From JBELHR01 sp049606855 (GTDB lineage Bacteria > Bacteroidota > Bacteroidia > Flavobacteriales > Flavobacteriaceae), in NCBI GenBank assembly GCA_049606855.1, contig JBMYVY010000003.1, forward strand, positions 62,001 to 126,000: 64,000 nucleotides of DNA. Reading direction: 5' to 3'. The position numbers and the translations under genes were made by a program. Below, in pieces: positions 14,563 through 24,557 of this stretch. Every line of letters starts with the position of its first letter. Position 1 is the stretch's first letter. The notes under the pieces are model-generated. The model ran no database searches, was not told the origin of the DNA, and saw only the letters and a list, made by a program, of their open reading frames with translations.

Positions 14563-17349
14563 ATGGCCGAAAACAGAAAAATACGACTTAATAAGGTATT
14601 AAAGGAACTTAATATTTCCCTTGATAGAGCTATAGAGCATCTGTCTGGGAAGGGGTTTGAGGTAGAGGCACGTCCCACTACCAAGATATCTGATGAGGAG
14701 TATGCAGTATTACAAAGTGGGTTTCAAGCTGACCGTAATAGAAAGGTTGCTTCTAAGGAAGTAGGTGAAGAGAAGAAGAAGGAGAAGGAAGCTCTAAAAT
14801 TAGAATTAGAGGCAAAGCGCTTGGAACAACTTCGTAAAGAAGAGGAGGCGAAAAAACAGGAAATCCAGAAAGCGAAAGCTGAAAAGATTGAGGTTACTCC
14901 TGTTGGTAAAATTGACTTAAAACCTAAGGATGAAGCCGTTGTTGAAAAACCGGTTGAAGAAAAGAAAAAAGTTGAAACTCCTAAAAAAGAAGAGGCTCCA
15001 AAGAAGAAGGTAGCCACTACTAAAGCTGAGGCACCAAAAGCTGAAGCACCTAAAAAGGAAAAACCCGTTAAGGTTGAAACTCCTAAAAAGGAAGAAGCAG
15101 CTCCTAAAGTTGAAGCGCCCAAGAAAGTTGCTGAAAAGTCAAGCCAAGAGGCAGTGGAAAGCGATAAAGATGGAAATGTCAAAACAGCTTATAAGAAATT
15201 AAGTGGGCCAAAATTGACAGGAAAGGTTATCGACTTATCTCAATTTGACAAAAAACCTAAGAAGAAGGATGATAAAGCATCTGATTCTTCTGGGGATAAG
15301 AAAAAGCGAAAGCGTATTGTTAAGCCAGGCGGAAATACTGGTCCTGGTGGAAATAATCGTGGTGGCCAAAACCGTGGTGGAGGACGTAACTTCAAAGGAA
15401 GAAAAGGTCAACCACAAAGACCTGCTGTTAAGAAGGAAGAACCAACTGAAGCAGAAGTTCAAAAGCAAGTTAGAGAAACTCTTGAACGTCTTCAAGGGAA
15501 ATCTTCTAAAAATAAAGGTGCTAAATATCGTCGTGAGAAGCGTGATTTGCACAAAAAGGTACAGTCTGAAACACAAGAAGCTGCTGAAGCAGAATCAAAA
15601 GTATTGAAGCTAACTGAATTCGTTACTGCTAGTGAAGTAGCAACGATGATGAATGTTTCGGTTAATGATGTAATTTCGGCATGTATGTCACTTGGAATGA
15701 TGGTTACAATGAACCAGCGTTTAGATGCAGAGACACTTGCAATTGTTGCGGAAGAATTTAATTACACTGTTGAGTTTGTTTCAGCTGAGGTAGAGGAATC
15801 TATCGTAGAGGATGTTGACAAACCAGAAGATTTAGAGACTAGAGCTCCAATTATTACAGTTATGGGACATGTTGATCACGGTAAAACATCTTTACTTGAT
15901 TATGTGAGACAAGCAAATGTAATTGCAGGAGAATCTGGAGGAATTACACAGCATATTGGTGCTTACTCTGTAAGCATGAAAAATGGTCAAAAAATTACCT
16001 TCCTTGATACCCCTGGACACGAGGCCTTTACAGCGATGCGTGCACGTGGTGCTCAGGTTACGGATTTAGTTATTATTGTAATTGCAGCTGATGATGATGT
16101 GATGCCTCAAACAAAAGAGGCAATTAGCCATGCTCAAGCGGCTGGTGTTCCTATTATTTTTGCAATTAATAAAATTGATCGCCCTAACGCGAATCCGGAT
16201 AATGTTAAGACTCAACTTGCGGCAATGAATTTGCTCGTTGAAGATTGGGGAGGAAGCATACAGTCTCAAGACATATCAGCAAAAACCGGTCAAGGTATTG
16301 ATGAATTACTTGAAAAAGTAGTACTAGAAGCGGAGATCTTAGATTTAAAAGCAAATCCTAATAAGAATGCAGTTGGTACAGTTGTAGAAGCCTTGTTGGA
16401 TAAAGGGCGTGGATATGTTTCTACGATCTTAGTTCAAGCAGGTACGCTTAAAATTGGTGACTATGTATTAGCGGGTAAGCACTCAGGAAAAGTTCGTGCA
16501 ATGTTTGATGAACGCGGTCAAAATCAAAAAGAAGCAGGCCCATCAACGCCAGTATCAATTTTAGGATTGGATGGAGCTCCTCAAGCAGGTGATAAATTCA
16601 ACGTATTTGATGATGAGCGCGAGGCTAAGCAAATAGCAACAAAACGTGCGCAATTGCAACGTGAGCAATCTGTTCGTACTCAGAAACACATTACGCTTGA
16701 CGAAATTGGTAGACGTATTGCACTTGGAGACTTTAAAGAATTGAATATTATCTTAAAAGGTGATGTGGATGGTTCTGTTGAGGCTTTAACCGATTCGTTC
16801 TTGAAGTTGTCCACTGAGGAAATTCAAATTAATATTGTTCATAAAGGAGTGGGTGCAATTACGGAATCTGATGTATTGTTAGCCTCAGCTTCTGATGCCA
16901 TTATAATTGGGTTTAATGTTAGACCTTCTGGTAATGCTAGAACAATTGCTGATACTGAAGAAGTTGATATTAGAACGTATTCGATTATTTACGACGCCAT
17001 TAACGATCTGAAGGATGCAATGGAAGGGATGCTATCTCCAGAATTGAAGGAGGAGGTTACTGGAAATGTTGAAATTAGAGAAGTTTACAAGATATCTAAG
17101 GTAGGAAATATTGCAGGATGTATGGTTACTTCCGGTAAGATTTTCCGAAACTCTAGAATCCGCTTAATCCGTGAAGGTATCGTTATTCATACTGGAGAGT
17201 TGACTTCATTGAAGCGATTTAAGGACGATGTGAAAGAAGTTGCAAAAGGATACGATTGTGGATTGCAATTGAAGAATTACAACGATATTATCGTCGGTGA
17301 TATTCTGGAAGCCTTCCAAGAAGTAGAAGTAAAGAAAACCTTAAAATAA
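14563..17349 (+). CDS. infB: Translation initiation factor IF-2
   Basis: IF-2, 928 residues, the GTPase that brings initiator tRNA to the 30S subunit and promotes subunit joining. After a short IF2-N domain (about 1-55) comes a long, low-complexity linker of Lys/Glu/Ala/Pro repeats and a Gly/Arg-rich stretch (to about 340), then a second IF2-N motif, the G domain (GHVDHGKTS, DTPGHEAF, NKIDRP) and domains II-IV. The linker causes long spurious open frames on the other strand. It is the last gene of the unit and is followed by a strong terminator. Confidence 0.98.
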   Translation: MAENRKIRLNKVLKELNISLDRAIEHLSGKGFEVEARPTTKISDEEYAVLQSGFQADRNRKVASKEVGEEKKKEKEALKLELEAKRLEQLRKEEEAKKQEIQKAKAEKIEVTPVGKIDLKPKDEAVVEKPVEEKKKVETPKKEEAPKKKVATTKAEAPKAEAPKKEKPVKVETPKKEEAAPKVEAPKKVAEKSSQEAVESDKDGNVKTAYKKLSGPKLTGKVIDLSQFDKKPKKKDDKASDSSGDKKKRKRIVKPGGNTGPGGNNRGGQNRGGGRNFKGRKGQPQRPAVKKEEPTEAEVQKQVRETLERLQGKSSKNKGAKYRREKRDLHKKVQSETQEAAEAESKVLKLTEFVTASEVATMMNVSVNDVISACMSLGMMVTMNQRLDAETLAIVAEEFNYTVEFVSAEVEESIVEDVDKPEDLETRAPIITVMGHVDHGKTSLLDYVRQANVIAGESGGITQHIGAYSVSMKNGQKITFLDTPGHEAFTAMRARGAQVTDLVIIVIAADDDVMPQTKEAISHAQAAGVPIIFAINKIDRPNANPDNVKTQLAAMNLLVEDWGGSIQSQDISAKTGQGIDELLEKVVLEAEILDLKANPNKNAVGTVVEALLDKGRGYVSTILVQAGTLKIGDYVLAGKHSGKVRAMFDERGQNQKEAGPSTPVSILGLDGAPQAGDKFNVFDDEREAKQIATKRAQLQREQSVRTQKHITLDEIGRRIALGDFKELNIILKGDVDGSVEALTDSFLKLSTEEIQINIVHKGVGAITESDVLLASASDAIIIGFNVRPSGNARTIADTEEVDIRTYSIIYDAINDLKDAMEGMLSPELKEEVTGNVEIREVYKISKVGNIAGCMVTSGKIFRNSRIRLIREGIVIHTGELTSLKRFKDDVKEVAKGYDCGLQLKNYNDIIVGDILEAFQEVEVKKTLK

Positions 17350-17365
17350 TTTAAGGATATTTTAT

Positions 17366-17399
17366 AAAAAAAGCCTGATCAAACGATCAGGCTTTTTTA
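17366..17399. terminator. Bidirectional terminator after infB
   Basis: A 10-bp stem AAGCCTGATC/GATCAGGCTT with loop AAAC (17371-17394) has A run before and T run after, so it serves infB on plus and the SPOR-like gene on minus. Confidence 0.9.
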
Positions 17400-17400
17400 T

Positions 17401-17799
17401 TTACTCTTTAACAATATAGGGAACAACTAAGGCGTCTGGAAAGTTAGCTTTGTTGTTTTGTTGTAAATTTTTCAAAGCGATATCGGCTTCTCTTTGACTC
17501 AAATAAAGACCTGTTTGAGGCTTCCACCAAGGGCGGTCATATCTTAAAACAACTTCTTGATCTGGAAAAAGTTTTTTATAAGATTTAGAGATTGCCTTTG
17601 CATTTTGTTCATTTCCAAAATAAAGTTGAATGCAATATGCCATGGAATGAGCACTGTTGAATTCCAATTTTTTCTCGATGAAATGACTCATCAGACTATC
17701 AGGAACTTGCATGCTTTTATCTGCTTCTTGAGCGTAAAGTTCAAAAAAGCTGACAAAAATCAGACTGAGGGTTAAAGCCTTTTTTATTAAGTGTTTCAT
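17401..17799 (-). CDS. Secreted SPOR-like domain protein
   Basis: A 132-residue exported protein. Residues 1-23 form a signal peptide (KKALTLSLIFVSFFELYAQ, cleavage likely after YAQ). The rest resembles a SPOR-type fold: AYCIQLYFGNEQNAKAIS, a central YDRPWWKPQTGLYLSQREAD corresponding to the usual ykVrvGdF..r.eA segment, and a PDALVVPYI ending. SPOR domains bind denuded peptidoglycan glycan strands; whether this divergent copy does is not shown. It is a single gene between the infB terminator and the divergent act operon. Confidence 0.7.
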   Translation of the reverse strand: MKHLIKKALTLSLIFVSFFELYAQEADKSMQVPDSLMSHFIEKKLEFNSAHSMAYCIQLYFGNEQNAKAISKSYKKLFPDQEVVLRYDRPWWKPQTGLYLSQREADIALKNLQQNNKANFPDALVVPYIVKE

Positions 17800-17920
17800 A
17801 CCGTTTTGTTTATTACAAAATTATAATTATTAAGCAAATACAAGGGTTTGTTTGTTTATTTAGAATTATTATAAATTGTGTTTTAACTAAATATTCGTTT
17901 CTGAATTTGTTATTTAATAG

Positions 17921-17928
17921 TACTTTTG
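17921..17928 (+). promoter_or_regulatory. Candidate act-cox operon -7 element
   Basis: TACTTTTG matches TAnnTTTG, 76 bases upstream of actA. No clear TTG at 18-21 bases upstream. The predicted leader is about 70 nt and holds a 14-codon open frame (17951-17995) of unknown meaning. Confidence 0.4.
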
Positions 17929-18004
17929 TGCAAATTGAAAAACTCTAATTATGATGGTATGGAAAAACTATGCCATTCTAGTTAAAACTTTATAATTTAT
18001 TTTT

Positions 18005-19513
18005 ATGAAAAGTGTGAATAAACACAGTCAATTTCAAAGAATAGTCCTCAGTAGTCTATCCTTTTTATTGTTTTTTAGTTTACAAGTTTCTGCACAGCAA
18101 GGAGATCCTGCTAAAGGAAAAGAGCTCTTTAACGCCAATTGTGTAGCTTGTCACAAACTAGATAAAAAACTTATTGGTCCTGCCTTAGAAGGTGTAAGCG
18201 AGAGAAGATCACGTGAGTGGTTGCAATCATGGATTAAGGACAGTCAAGCTTTGATTAAATCTGGAGACGCTGATGCGATTGAGATTTATGAGGAGTACAA
18301 CAAGGTTCCAATGCAAGCATTTCCATTCTTATCTGATCAAGATGTAGATGACTTAATCGCTTATACGGACAACAAGCCAGCGCCAGTTGCTCAAGCAGCG
18401 CCAGTTGCTTCTGAGTTAAGTCCAGAAGAGCAGGCCGCAATTAAAGAGGGAGAATCTCTTTTTAAAGCAAATTGTGCAGCTTGTCATAAATTAGATAAAA
18501 AACTTATTGGTCCCGCACTTCGCAAAGTTGGCGAGCGTCGTGATATGGATTGGTTGATCGCTTGGATTAAAGATAACAATGCATTACGTGCTTCTGGAGA
18601 TGCTGATGCGATTGCTATTTTTGAGGAATATGGTGGTTCTCCAATGACTCCTTTTCCACAATTATCTGATGATCAAATTAAAAATATTGTAAAGTATTTA
18701 GACCAAGATCCAGTGGTTAAAGCTGGAGCAGTTGCTGCTGAGCCAGTTGCTGAGGTTGAGGCTTCAACAGAATGGATGACTTATGTGGTTGTTGTTGTTT
18801 TATTGTTGTTAGCCGTTTGGGTATATACCAAGTCTAATAATGGTTTCTTGAAAATTGCAACGACTATCGTACTGATTCTCCTCGGGGTATACGTATTCTT
18901 TGGAACGTTGATGCAGGTAGGTGTTGATCAGGGTTATCAACCTATTCAGCCTATTGCATTTTCTCACAAGATTCATGCTGGAGATAATAAAGTAGATTGT
19001 CAATATTGTCACTCTTCTGCAAAACACAGTAAGCATTCAGGTATTCCTTCTGCGAATGTTTGTATGAACTGTCACAAGAATATTTCTGAATACAATGGCC
19101 CTGTGACTTCTGAATTCTCAAAAGAATTTTATGATGGTGAAATTCAAAAATTATATACTGCTGTTGGATGGGATTCTGAGAATTTAGAATATACTGGTGA
19201 AGAGCAGCCTATCGAATGGGTACGTATTCATAATTTGCCAGATTTCGCTTATTTTAATCACTCACAACACGTTACAGTTGGAGGACAGAAATGTCAGACT
19301 TGTCACGGTCCGATTGAGGAGATGGAAGAAGTGTATCAGTACGCTCCATTGACCATGGGATGGTGTATTGATTGTCACTCTAAAACAGATGTGAAAATGA
19401 AAGATAATGGATACTATAAAAACATTCATGAACAACTTTCTAAGAAATACGGTGTTGAAAAAGTTACCGTTGCTCAAATGGGAGGTAAAGAATGTGGTAA
19501 GTGTCACTACTAA
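18005..19513 (+). CDS. actA: Alternative complex III subunit ActA, heptaheme cytochrome c
   Basis: A 502-residue multiheme cytochrome of the quinol:electron-acceptor oxidoreductase that replaces bc1 in many Bacteroidota. A signal peptide (about 1-31) is followed by two tandem cytochrome domains with CXXCH at 46-50 and 157-161, membrane segments near 257-273 and 282-300, then the periplasmic five-heme part with CXXCH at 332, 353, 430, 454 and 497. The last five are the standard ActA set. The two N-terminal domains are about 60 percent identical to each other over 83 residues and share GPAL and SGDADAI, so they arose by internal duplication. They may act as extra electron exit hemes toward the oxidase encoded downstream. 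Confidence 0.95.
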   Translation: MKSVNKHSQFQRIVLSSLSFLLFFSLQVSAQQGDPAKGKELFNANCVACHKLDKKLIGPALEGVSERRSREWLQSWIKDSQALIKSGDADAIEIYEEYNKVPMQAFPFLSDQDVDDLIAYTDNKPAPVAQAAPVASELSPEEQAAIKEGESLFKANCAACHKLDKKLIGPALRKVGERRDMDWLIAWIKDNNALRASGDADAIAIFEEYGGSPMTPFPQLSDDQIKNIVKYLDQDPVVKAGAVAAEPVAEVEASTEWMTYVVVVVLLLLAVWVYTKSNNGFLKIATTIVLILLGVYVFFGTLMQVGVDQGYQPIQPIAFSHKIHAGDNKVDCQYCHSSAKHSKHSGIPSANVCMNCHKNISEYNGPVTSEFSKEFYDGEIQKLYTAVGWDSENLEYTGEEQPIEWVRIHNLPDFAYFNHSQHVTVGGQKCQTCHGPIEEMEEVYQYAPLTMGWCIDCHSKTDVKMKDNGYYKNIHEQLSKKYGVEKVTVAQMGGKECGKCHY

Positions 19514-19547
19514 TTATTAATTAAGCTTATAAATACCTTTATATAAA

Positions 19548-22500
19548 ATGGCATCTAATAAAAAATACTGGAAAAGTGTTGAGGAGCTGAACGAGAATAG
19601 TTCTGTAGTGGCCGGTCTTTCTAACAATGAGTTTGTTAGCGAGATTCCAACTGATGAATTCCTCGGTGATAAAGAAACTTTAGAGTCATCGAGTACTTCT
19701 CGTCGTGACTTCTTAAAATATGTTGGATTTACAACAGCTGCAGCTTCTTTAGCTGCCTGTGAAGGTCCAGTGAGAAAATCGATTCCATATGTAGTCAAGC
19801 CAGATGATATTATCCCTGGTGTTGCAGATTATTATGCAACTACAATGTACGATGGAATGGATGCTGCTCATTTATTGGTAAAGACTCGTGAGGGTCGTCC
19901 AATTAAAATTGAGCCAAACAAGTTAATGAATGGATCTACTAACGCAAGAGTGCAGGCTTCTGTTTTGTCGATGTACGACAGTGGAAGATTAAGTGGTCCA
20001 AAGAAAAACGGAAAATCTATTTCTTGGTCGGATGCACAATCTGAAATCCAAGGGAAGTTAGTTGAGCTTTCTGAAGCGGGTGAGCAAATCGTTGTTTTGT
20101 CGGGTTCTATGGCAAGTCCTTCAACTAATGCTATTATTGCTGATTTTGCAAAAAAATACAAGACGGTATCACATGTGAATTACGATGCAATTAGTGATTC
20201 AGGTGCTCTTGATGCTTTTGAGGAAGTATATGGAGAGCGCGCTTTACCATCTTATGATTTATCTAATGCTGAAGTAATTGTTTCTATTGGAGCTGATTTC
20301 TTAGGGGCATTTCAAGGAGCTGAATTAGAGAAATCTTATGCAGCAGCTAAATCTTTAAAAGACGGAAAACCAGTTCGTCATATTCAGGTTGAATCAAATA
20401 TGTCCTTAACTGGTGCAAATGCTGATAAGCGTATCGTAGTTAAGCCATCTGATCAGGTATATGCACTTGTAAATCTTTACAATGCGATTACGGGTAAGAG
20501 TGTGAGTTCTAAATCCACTAAAGCTGATCAAGAATTGATGAAAGCTGCTAACCAATTGAAAAATGCCGGTTCTAAAGCGGTTGTTTTCACAGGGCTTAAA
20601 TCAAAAGAAGCGCAGTTGGTGGCCATGGAAATCAATGCTGTTCTTGGTTCTGAAATTGTAGATCATAATAATACAAATACACTCAAATCAGGTAACGATT
20701 CTGCTATGGATCAACTTGTTGCTGATTTGAATGCTGGAAAAGTTGGTGCAGTAATTACTGTAGGAACGAATCCAGTATACACATACGCTGAATCAGCTAG
20801 TCTGGCCAAGGGTATGAAAAAAGCTAAATTAAGTGTGGCTTTTGCAATGAACGAAGATGAGACTGCTTCTGCTGCAACATATGCGTTGGCTACTCCACAT
20901 TACCTAGAGTCTTGGGGAGATGTTCAAATGACTAAATCTTCTTATGGTTTAGTTCAGCCAACAATCAAACCATTATTTGATACTAAGCAAGTTCAGGATG
21001 TGTTACTGGCATGGACGGGTTCATCTGAATCTTACCACGACTACTTGAAGTCTTTCTGGAAATCAAATATTTTAGAAGGTAACTCTTGGAACAAAACGTT
21101 ACACGATGGTGGTTTTGAATCAAAAATTAAAAACTCAAATTCCAAATCAGTAGATGCAAGTGCTGCGGCAAAATCTTTGTCGAGTTCTGTTAAAGCTGGA
21201 AAAATGGAATTACAATTATATGTTTCTACTGCACTAGGTGATGGTCAACAAGCTGCTAACCCATGGTTACAAGAGCTTCCGGATCCTATTACAAGAGCAT
21301 CTTGGGACAATTATTTAACAATGTCTCCAGCTGATGCAAATGCTTTAGGCTTTACTAATCCTGTTCAAGATAACGGTGCGATTAATGGAAATTACGCAAC
21401 GCTTAAAGTTGGTGGAGTTAGTGTTTCTAAGGTTCCTGTATTTATTCAACCGGGTCAGGCTAAAGGATCTGTTGGTTTAGCAGTTGGATACGGAAGAACA
21501 ACTGGTTTGAAATCTGAGATGCAAGTTGGTGTTAATGCTTACCCATTGGCGCAAGGAGGTTCTTGGATGCAAACTGTTACGATCACTAAAGAAGCGGGAA
21601 CTCACAAGTTTGCTTGTGAACAATTACAACATACACTTGCTGGACGTGATGAAATTTTAAAAGAGGCTACTTTAGCTGACTTTAATAACCCTAAACTTGA
21701 TCCTAAGCACAGCTGGAATGCGCTTCCAATGTTTTCTTATGATCACAACGAGGTAGAAGGTGAAGAAGTTGATTTATGGGATGAGCACGATCGTTCTATT
21801 GGTCATCACTTCAACTTATCAATTGATTTAAATTCTTGTACTGGTTGTGGTGCCTGTGTGGTTGCCTGTCATGCTGAAAATAATGTTCCTGTTGTTGGAA
21901 AACACGAGGTTCGAGTTGGACGCGATATGCACTGGTTGAGAATTGATAGATATTATTCTTCTGAAGTTGAATCTCAGAAAGAAGCTAAAGAACTTGGAAT
22001 GAGTCAAGGGGAAATGTATCATGCTTTAGAGCGTGTTTCTGAAAACCCTGATGTAGCATTCCAACCTGTAATGTGTCAGCACTGTAATCACGCTCCTTGT
22101 GAGACTGTTTGTCCAGTAGCTGCAACTTCTCATGGACGTCAAGGTCAAAATCAAATGGCTTATAACCGTTGTGTAGGTACTCGTTACTGTGCTAACAACT
22201 GTCCTTATAGAGTTCGTCGTTTTAACTGGTTTAACTATGCTCAGAATGATGAATTTGATTTCAATATGAATGATGACTACGGACGTATGGTTTTAAATCC
22301 AGATGTAGTAGTTCGTTCTAGAGGAGTTATGGAGAAATGTTCTATGTGTATTCAAATGACTCAAGCGACTATCCTTCAGGCTAAGAAAGAAGTTCGTAAA
22401 GTTAAAGATGAGGAATTCCAAACTGCTTGTTCTAATGCTTGTAGTACTGGAGCGATGGTATTTGGAGATATAAACGATCCAGAATCAGAAGTTTCTCTAT

Positions 22501-22598
22501 TGAAAGAAGACAAAAGAGCTTATCACTTGTTGGCTGCAATTGGAACAAAACCTAATGTTGTATACCAAGTTAAAGTGAGAAATACAGAAGAAGGATAA
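19548..22598 (+). CDS. actB: Alternative complex III subunit ActB, iron-sulfur protein
   Basis: A 1016-residue fusion of a molybdopterin-oxidoreductase-like domain (about 80-720, without evident cofactor ligands, as expected for ActB) and a ferredoxin-like domain. A twin-arginine signal SRRDFLKYVGF (Arg52-Arg53) leads into SLAAC with Cys71, so it may be a Tat-exported lipoprotein. The Fe-S part shows CTGCGACVVAC, CQHCNHAPCETVC, CVGTRYCANNC and CSMCIQ...ACSNAC clusters, enough for one 3Fe-4S and three 4Fe-4S centres. It passes electrons from quinol to the ActA hemes on the periplasmic face. It follows actA by 34 bases. Confidence 0.96.
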   Translation: MASNKKYWKSVEELNENSSVVAGLSNNEFVSEIPTDEFLGDKETLESSSTSRRDFLKYVGFTTAAASLAACEGPVRKSIPYVVKPDDIIPGVADYYATTMYDGMDAAHLLVKTREGRPIKIEPNKLMNGSTNARVQASVLSMYDSGRLSGPKKNGKSISWSDAQSEIQGKLVELSEAGEQIVVLSGSMASPSTNAIIADFAKKYKTVSHVNYDAISDSGALDAFEEVYGERALPSYDLSNAEVIVSIGADFLGAFQGAELEKSYAAAKSLKDGKPVRHIQVESNMSLTGANADKRIVVKPSDQVYALVNLYNAITGKSVSSKSTKADQELMKAANQLKNAGSKAVVFTGLKSKEAQLVAMEINAVLGSEIVDHNNTNTLKSGNDSAMDQLVADLNAGKVGAVITVGTNPVYTYAESASLAKGMKKAKLSVAFAMNEDETASAATYALATPHYLESWGDVQMTKSSYGLVQPTIKPLFDTKQVQDVLLAWTGSSESYHDYLKSFWKSNILEGNSWNKTLHDGGFESKIKNSNSKSVDASAAAKSLSSSVKAGKMELQLYVSTALGDGQQAANPWLQELPDPITRASWDNYLTMSPADANALGFTNPVQDNGAINGNYATLKVGGVSVSKVPVFIQPGQAKGSVGLAVGYGRTTGLKSEMQVGVNAYPLAQGGSWMQTVTITKEAGTHKFACEQLQHTLAGRDEILKEATLADFNNPKLDPKHSWNALPMFSYDHNEVEGEEVDLWDEHDRSIGHHFNLSIDLNSCTGCGACVVACHAENNVPVVGKHEVRVGRDMHWLRIDRYYSSEVESQKEAKELGMSQGEMYHALERVSENPDVAFQPVMCQHCNHAPCETVCPVAATSHGRQGQNQMAYNRCVGTRYCANNCPYRVRRFNWFNYAQNDEFDFNMNDDYGRMVLNPDVVVRSRGVMEKCSMCIQMTQATILQAKKEVRKVKDEEFQTACSNACSTGAMVFGDINDPESEVSLLKEDKRAYHLLAAIGTKPNVVYQVKVRNTEEG

Positions 22599-22629
22599 AC
22601 TATTAAACAAGAAATAATTTTATAAAACT

Positions 22630-24027
22630 ATGTCGTCTCATTACGAAGCACCTATAAGAGAACCATTAGTAATTGGTGATAAAAGTTATCACGATATTAC
22701 TGAGGACATTGCTAGACCAATTGAAGGGAAGGCTAATAAAACCTGGTATATTGCCTTTTTTATCGCCCTTACAGCATTTATGTGGGGACTTGGATGTATT
22801 TTTTACACCGTAGGTACCGGTATCGGAGTTTGGGGTCTGAATAAGAATATTGGTTGGGCCTGGGATATTACTAACTTTGTTTGGTGGGTTGGTATTGGTC
22901 ACGCAGGAACATTGATTTCTGCTGTACTTTTACTTTTCCGTCAAAAGTGGAGAATGGCGATTAACCGATCATCGGAAGCGATGACGATTTTCGCAGTATT
23001 CCAAGCAGGTTTATTCCCTGTTATCCACATGGGGCGTCCATGGAACGGATATTGGGTATTGCCAATTCCAAACCAATTTGGACCACTTTGGGTTAACTTT
23101 AATTCCCCTTTACTTTGGGATGTATTTGCAATCTCAACTTACTTAACAGTATCTGTTGTGTTCTGGTGGACAGGGTTATTGCCTGATTTCGCAATGATTC
23201 GTGATCGCGCAAAAAAGCCTTTCCAAAAGCAAATTTATTCACTTTTATCTTTTGGATGGAGTGGACGCGCTAAAGATTGGCAACGTTTCGAGGAGGTCTC
23301 TTTGGTTCTTGCAGGACTTGCAACACCTCTTGTACTTTCTGTACACACTATTGTATCCATGGACTTTGCTACTTCAGTGAATCCAGGTTGGCACTCTACA
23401 ATTTTCCCTCCTTACTTTGTTGCTGGAGCGATTTTCTCTGGTTTTGCCATGGTACAAACGCTATTGATTATCATGAGAAAAGTAACAGGTCTTGAGAATT
23501 ATATCACGAGACTTCACGTGGACTATATGAACCGAGTAATTATTCTTACTGGTGGGATTGTAACTGTGGCCTATGCTACCGAATTCTTTATGGCTTGGTA
23601 TACAGGTTCGCCGTATGAAAACTTTACTTATTTATCTGTTGGTGCTGCAACTGGTCCTTACTGGTGGGCATTCTACGCACTTATCTTCTGTAACTTTGTT
23701 GCGCCTTTAGCACTTTGGTTTAAAAAGATTAGAACTGATTTTATTTATACGTTCATCATCTCTATCATTATTAATATTGGAATGTGGTTCGAGCGTTTTG
23801 ATATTATTGTGATGATTTTGAGTAAAGGTCACTTACCATCTACTTGGTCTCAATTTGAACCTACTTTTGTAGATATTGGAATATTCATTGGTACTATTGG
23901 ATTCTTCTTCGTTTTATTCTTGCTATATGCACGTACCTTCCCGGTAATTGCTCAAGCAGAAGTAAAAACAATTTTAAAGAGTTCAGGAGAGAATTATAAA
24001 AAATTAAGAGACGGAAATCATGAGTAA
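22630..24027 (+). CDS. actC: Alternative complex III subunit ActC, NrfD-like quinol-binding membrane protein
   Basis: A 465-residue integral membrane protein of the NrfD/PsrC family with about ten transmembrane segments. Recognisable stretches are WVGIGHAGTLISAVLLLFRQKWR and the VSMDFATSVNPGWHSTIFPPYFVAGAIFSG region that ActC and ActF share. It is expected to hold the quinol site next to the ActB Fe-S clusters. It overlaps actD by 8 bases. Confidence 0.95.
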   Translation: MSSHYEAPIREPLVIGDKSYHDITEDIARPIEGKANKTWYIAFFIALTAFMWGLGCIFYTVGTGIGVWGLNKNIGWAWDITNFVWWVGIGHAGTLISAVLLLFRQKWRMAINRSSEAMTIFAVFQAGLFPVIHMGRPWNGYWVLPIPNQFGPLWVNFNSPLLWDVFAISTYLTVSVVFWWTGLLPDFAMIRDRAKKPFQKQIYSLLSFGWSGRAKDWQRFEEVSLVLAGLATPLVLSVHTIVSMDFATSVNPGWHSTIFPPYFVAGAIFSGFAMVQTLLIIMRKVTGLENYITRLHVDYMNRVIILTGGIVTVAYATEFFMAWYTGSPYENFTYLSVGAATGPYWWAFYALIFCNFVAPLALWFKKIRTDFIYTFIISIIINIGMWFERFDIIVMILSKGHLPSTWSQFEPTFVDIGIFIGTIGFFFVLFLLYARTFPVIAQAEVKTILKSSGENYKKLRDGNHE

Positions 24028-24544
24028 TAAAGTTATACACGCAATATACAACGACGATGACGTGCTTTTGGATGCTGTAAAGAAGGTAAAGGCAAACGAT
24101 CATCACATTGAAGAGGTTTTTACACCTTTCCCGGTTCACGGATTAGATAAAGCTATGGGACTTGCTGAAACTCGTCTTGCGATTACTGCTTTCTTATATG
24201 GAATTACAGGATTGTCCTTTGCAATTTGGATGACCAATTATATGATGATTCAAGATTGGCCTCAAGATATCGGAGGTAAACCAAATTTTGCATGGATTTA
24301 TAACATGCCAGCTTTTGTACCTATCATGTTTGAGTTAACGATATTCTTCGCGGCTCACCTTATGGTAATCACCTTTTATATGAGATCTCGAATTTGGCCA
24401 TTTAAAAAAGCCGAAAACCCAGATCCTCGTACAACAGATGATCATTTTTTAATGGAAATTCCAGTAGAGGGTGATCAAAAGGAGTTAATGTCTCTTTTGA
24501 AGGATACGGGAGCTATTGAAATCAATGTTGTAGACAAGCACTAA
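24020..24544 (+). CDS. actD: Alternative complex III subunit ActD (DUF3341)
   Basis: A 174-residue membrane protein with two transmembrane segments (around 50-75 and 95-120) and soluble ends. FPVHGLDKAMGL and PAFVPIMFELTIFFAAHL are typical of DUF3341/ActD. It is a structural subunit of alternative complex III at the interface with ActC. Its ATG lies inside the actC 3' end (8-base overlap), which indicates translational coupling. Confidence 0.93.
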   Translation: MSNKVIHAIYNDDDVLLDAVKKVKANDHHIEEVFTPFPVHGLDKAMGLAETRLAITAFLYGITGLSFAIWMTNYMMIQDWPQDIGGKPNFAWIYNMPAFVPIMFELTIFFAAHLMVITFYMRSRIWPFKKAENPDPRTTDDHFLMEIPVEGDQKELMSLLKDTGAIEINVVDKH

Positions 24545-24557
24545 AACTATATACAAA

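Noticed and set aside
14724..15182. 152-codon open frame on the minus strand opposite infB
   Set aside because: It mirrors the Lys/Glu/Ala/Pro-rich linker of IF-2; the Ser/Phe-rich translation is a by-product of the repeated codons.
17951..17995. 14-codon frame in the actA leader
   Set aside because: No composition bias or link to a regulator; too short to support, although it ends 9 bases before actA.
18140..18700. Near-repeat in actA as a DNA-level tandem repeat or mobile insertion
   Set aside because: Similarity follows the two cytochrome domains and is diverged at the codon level, so it is an old domain duplication.
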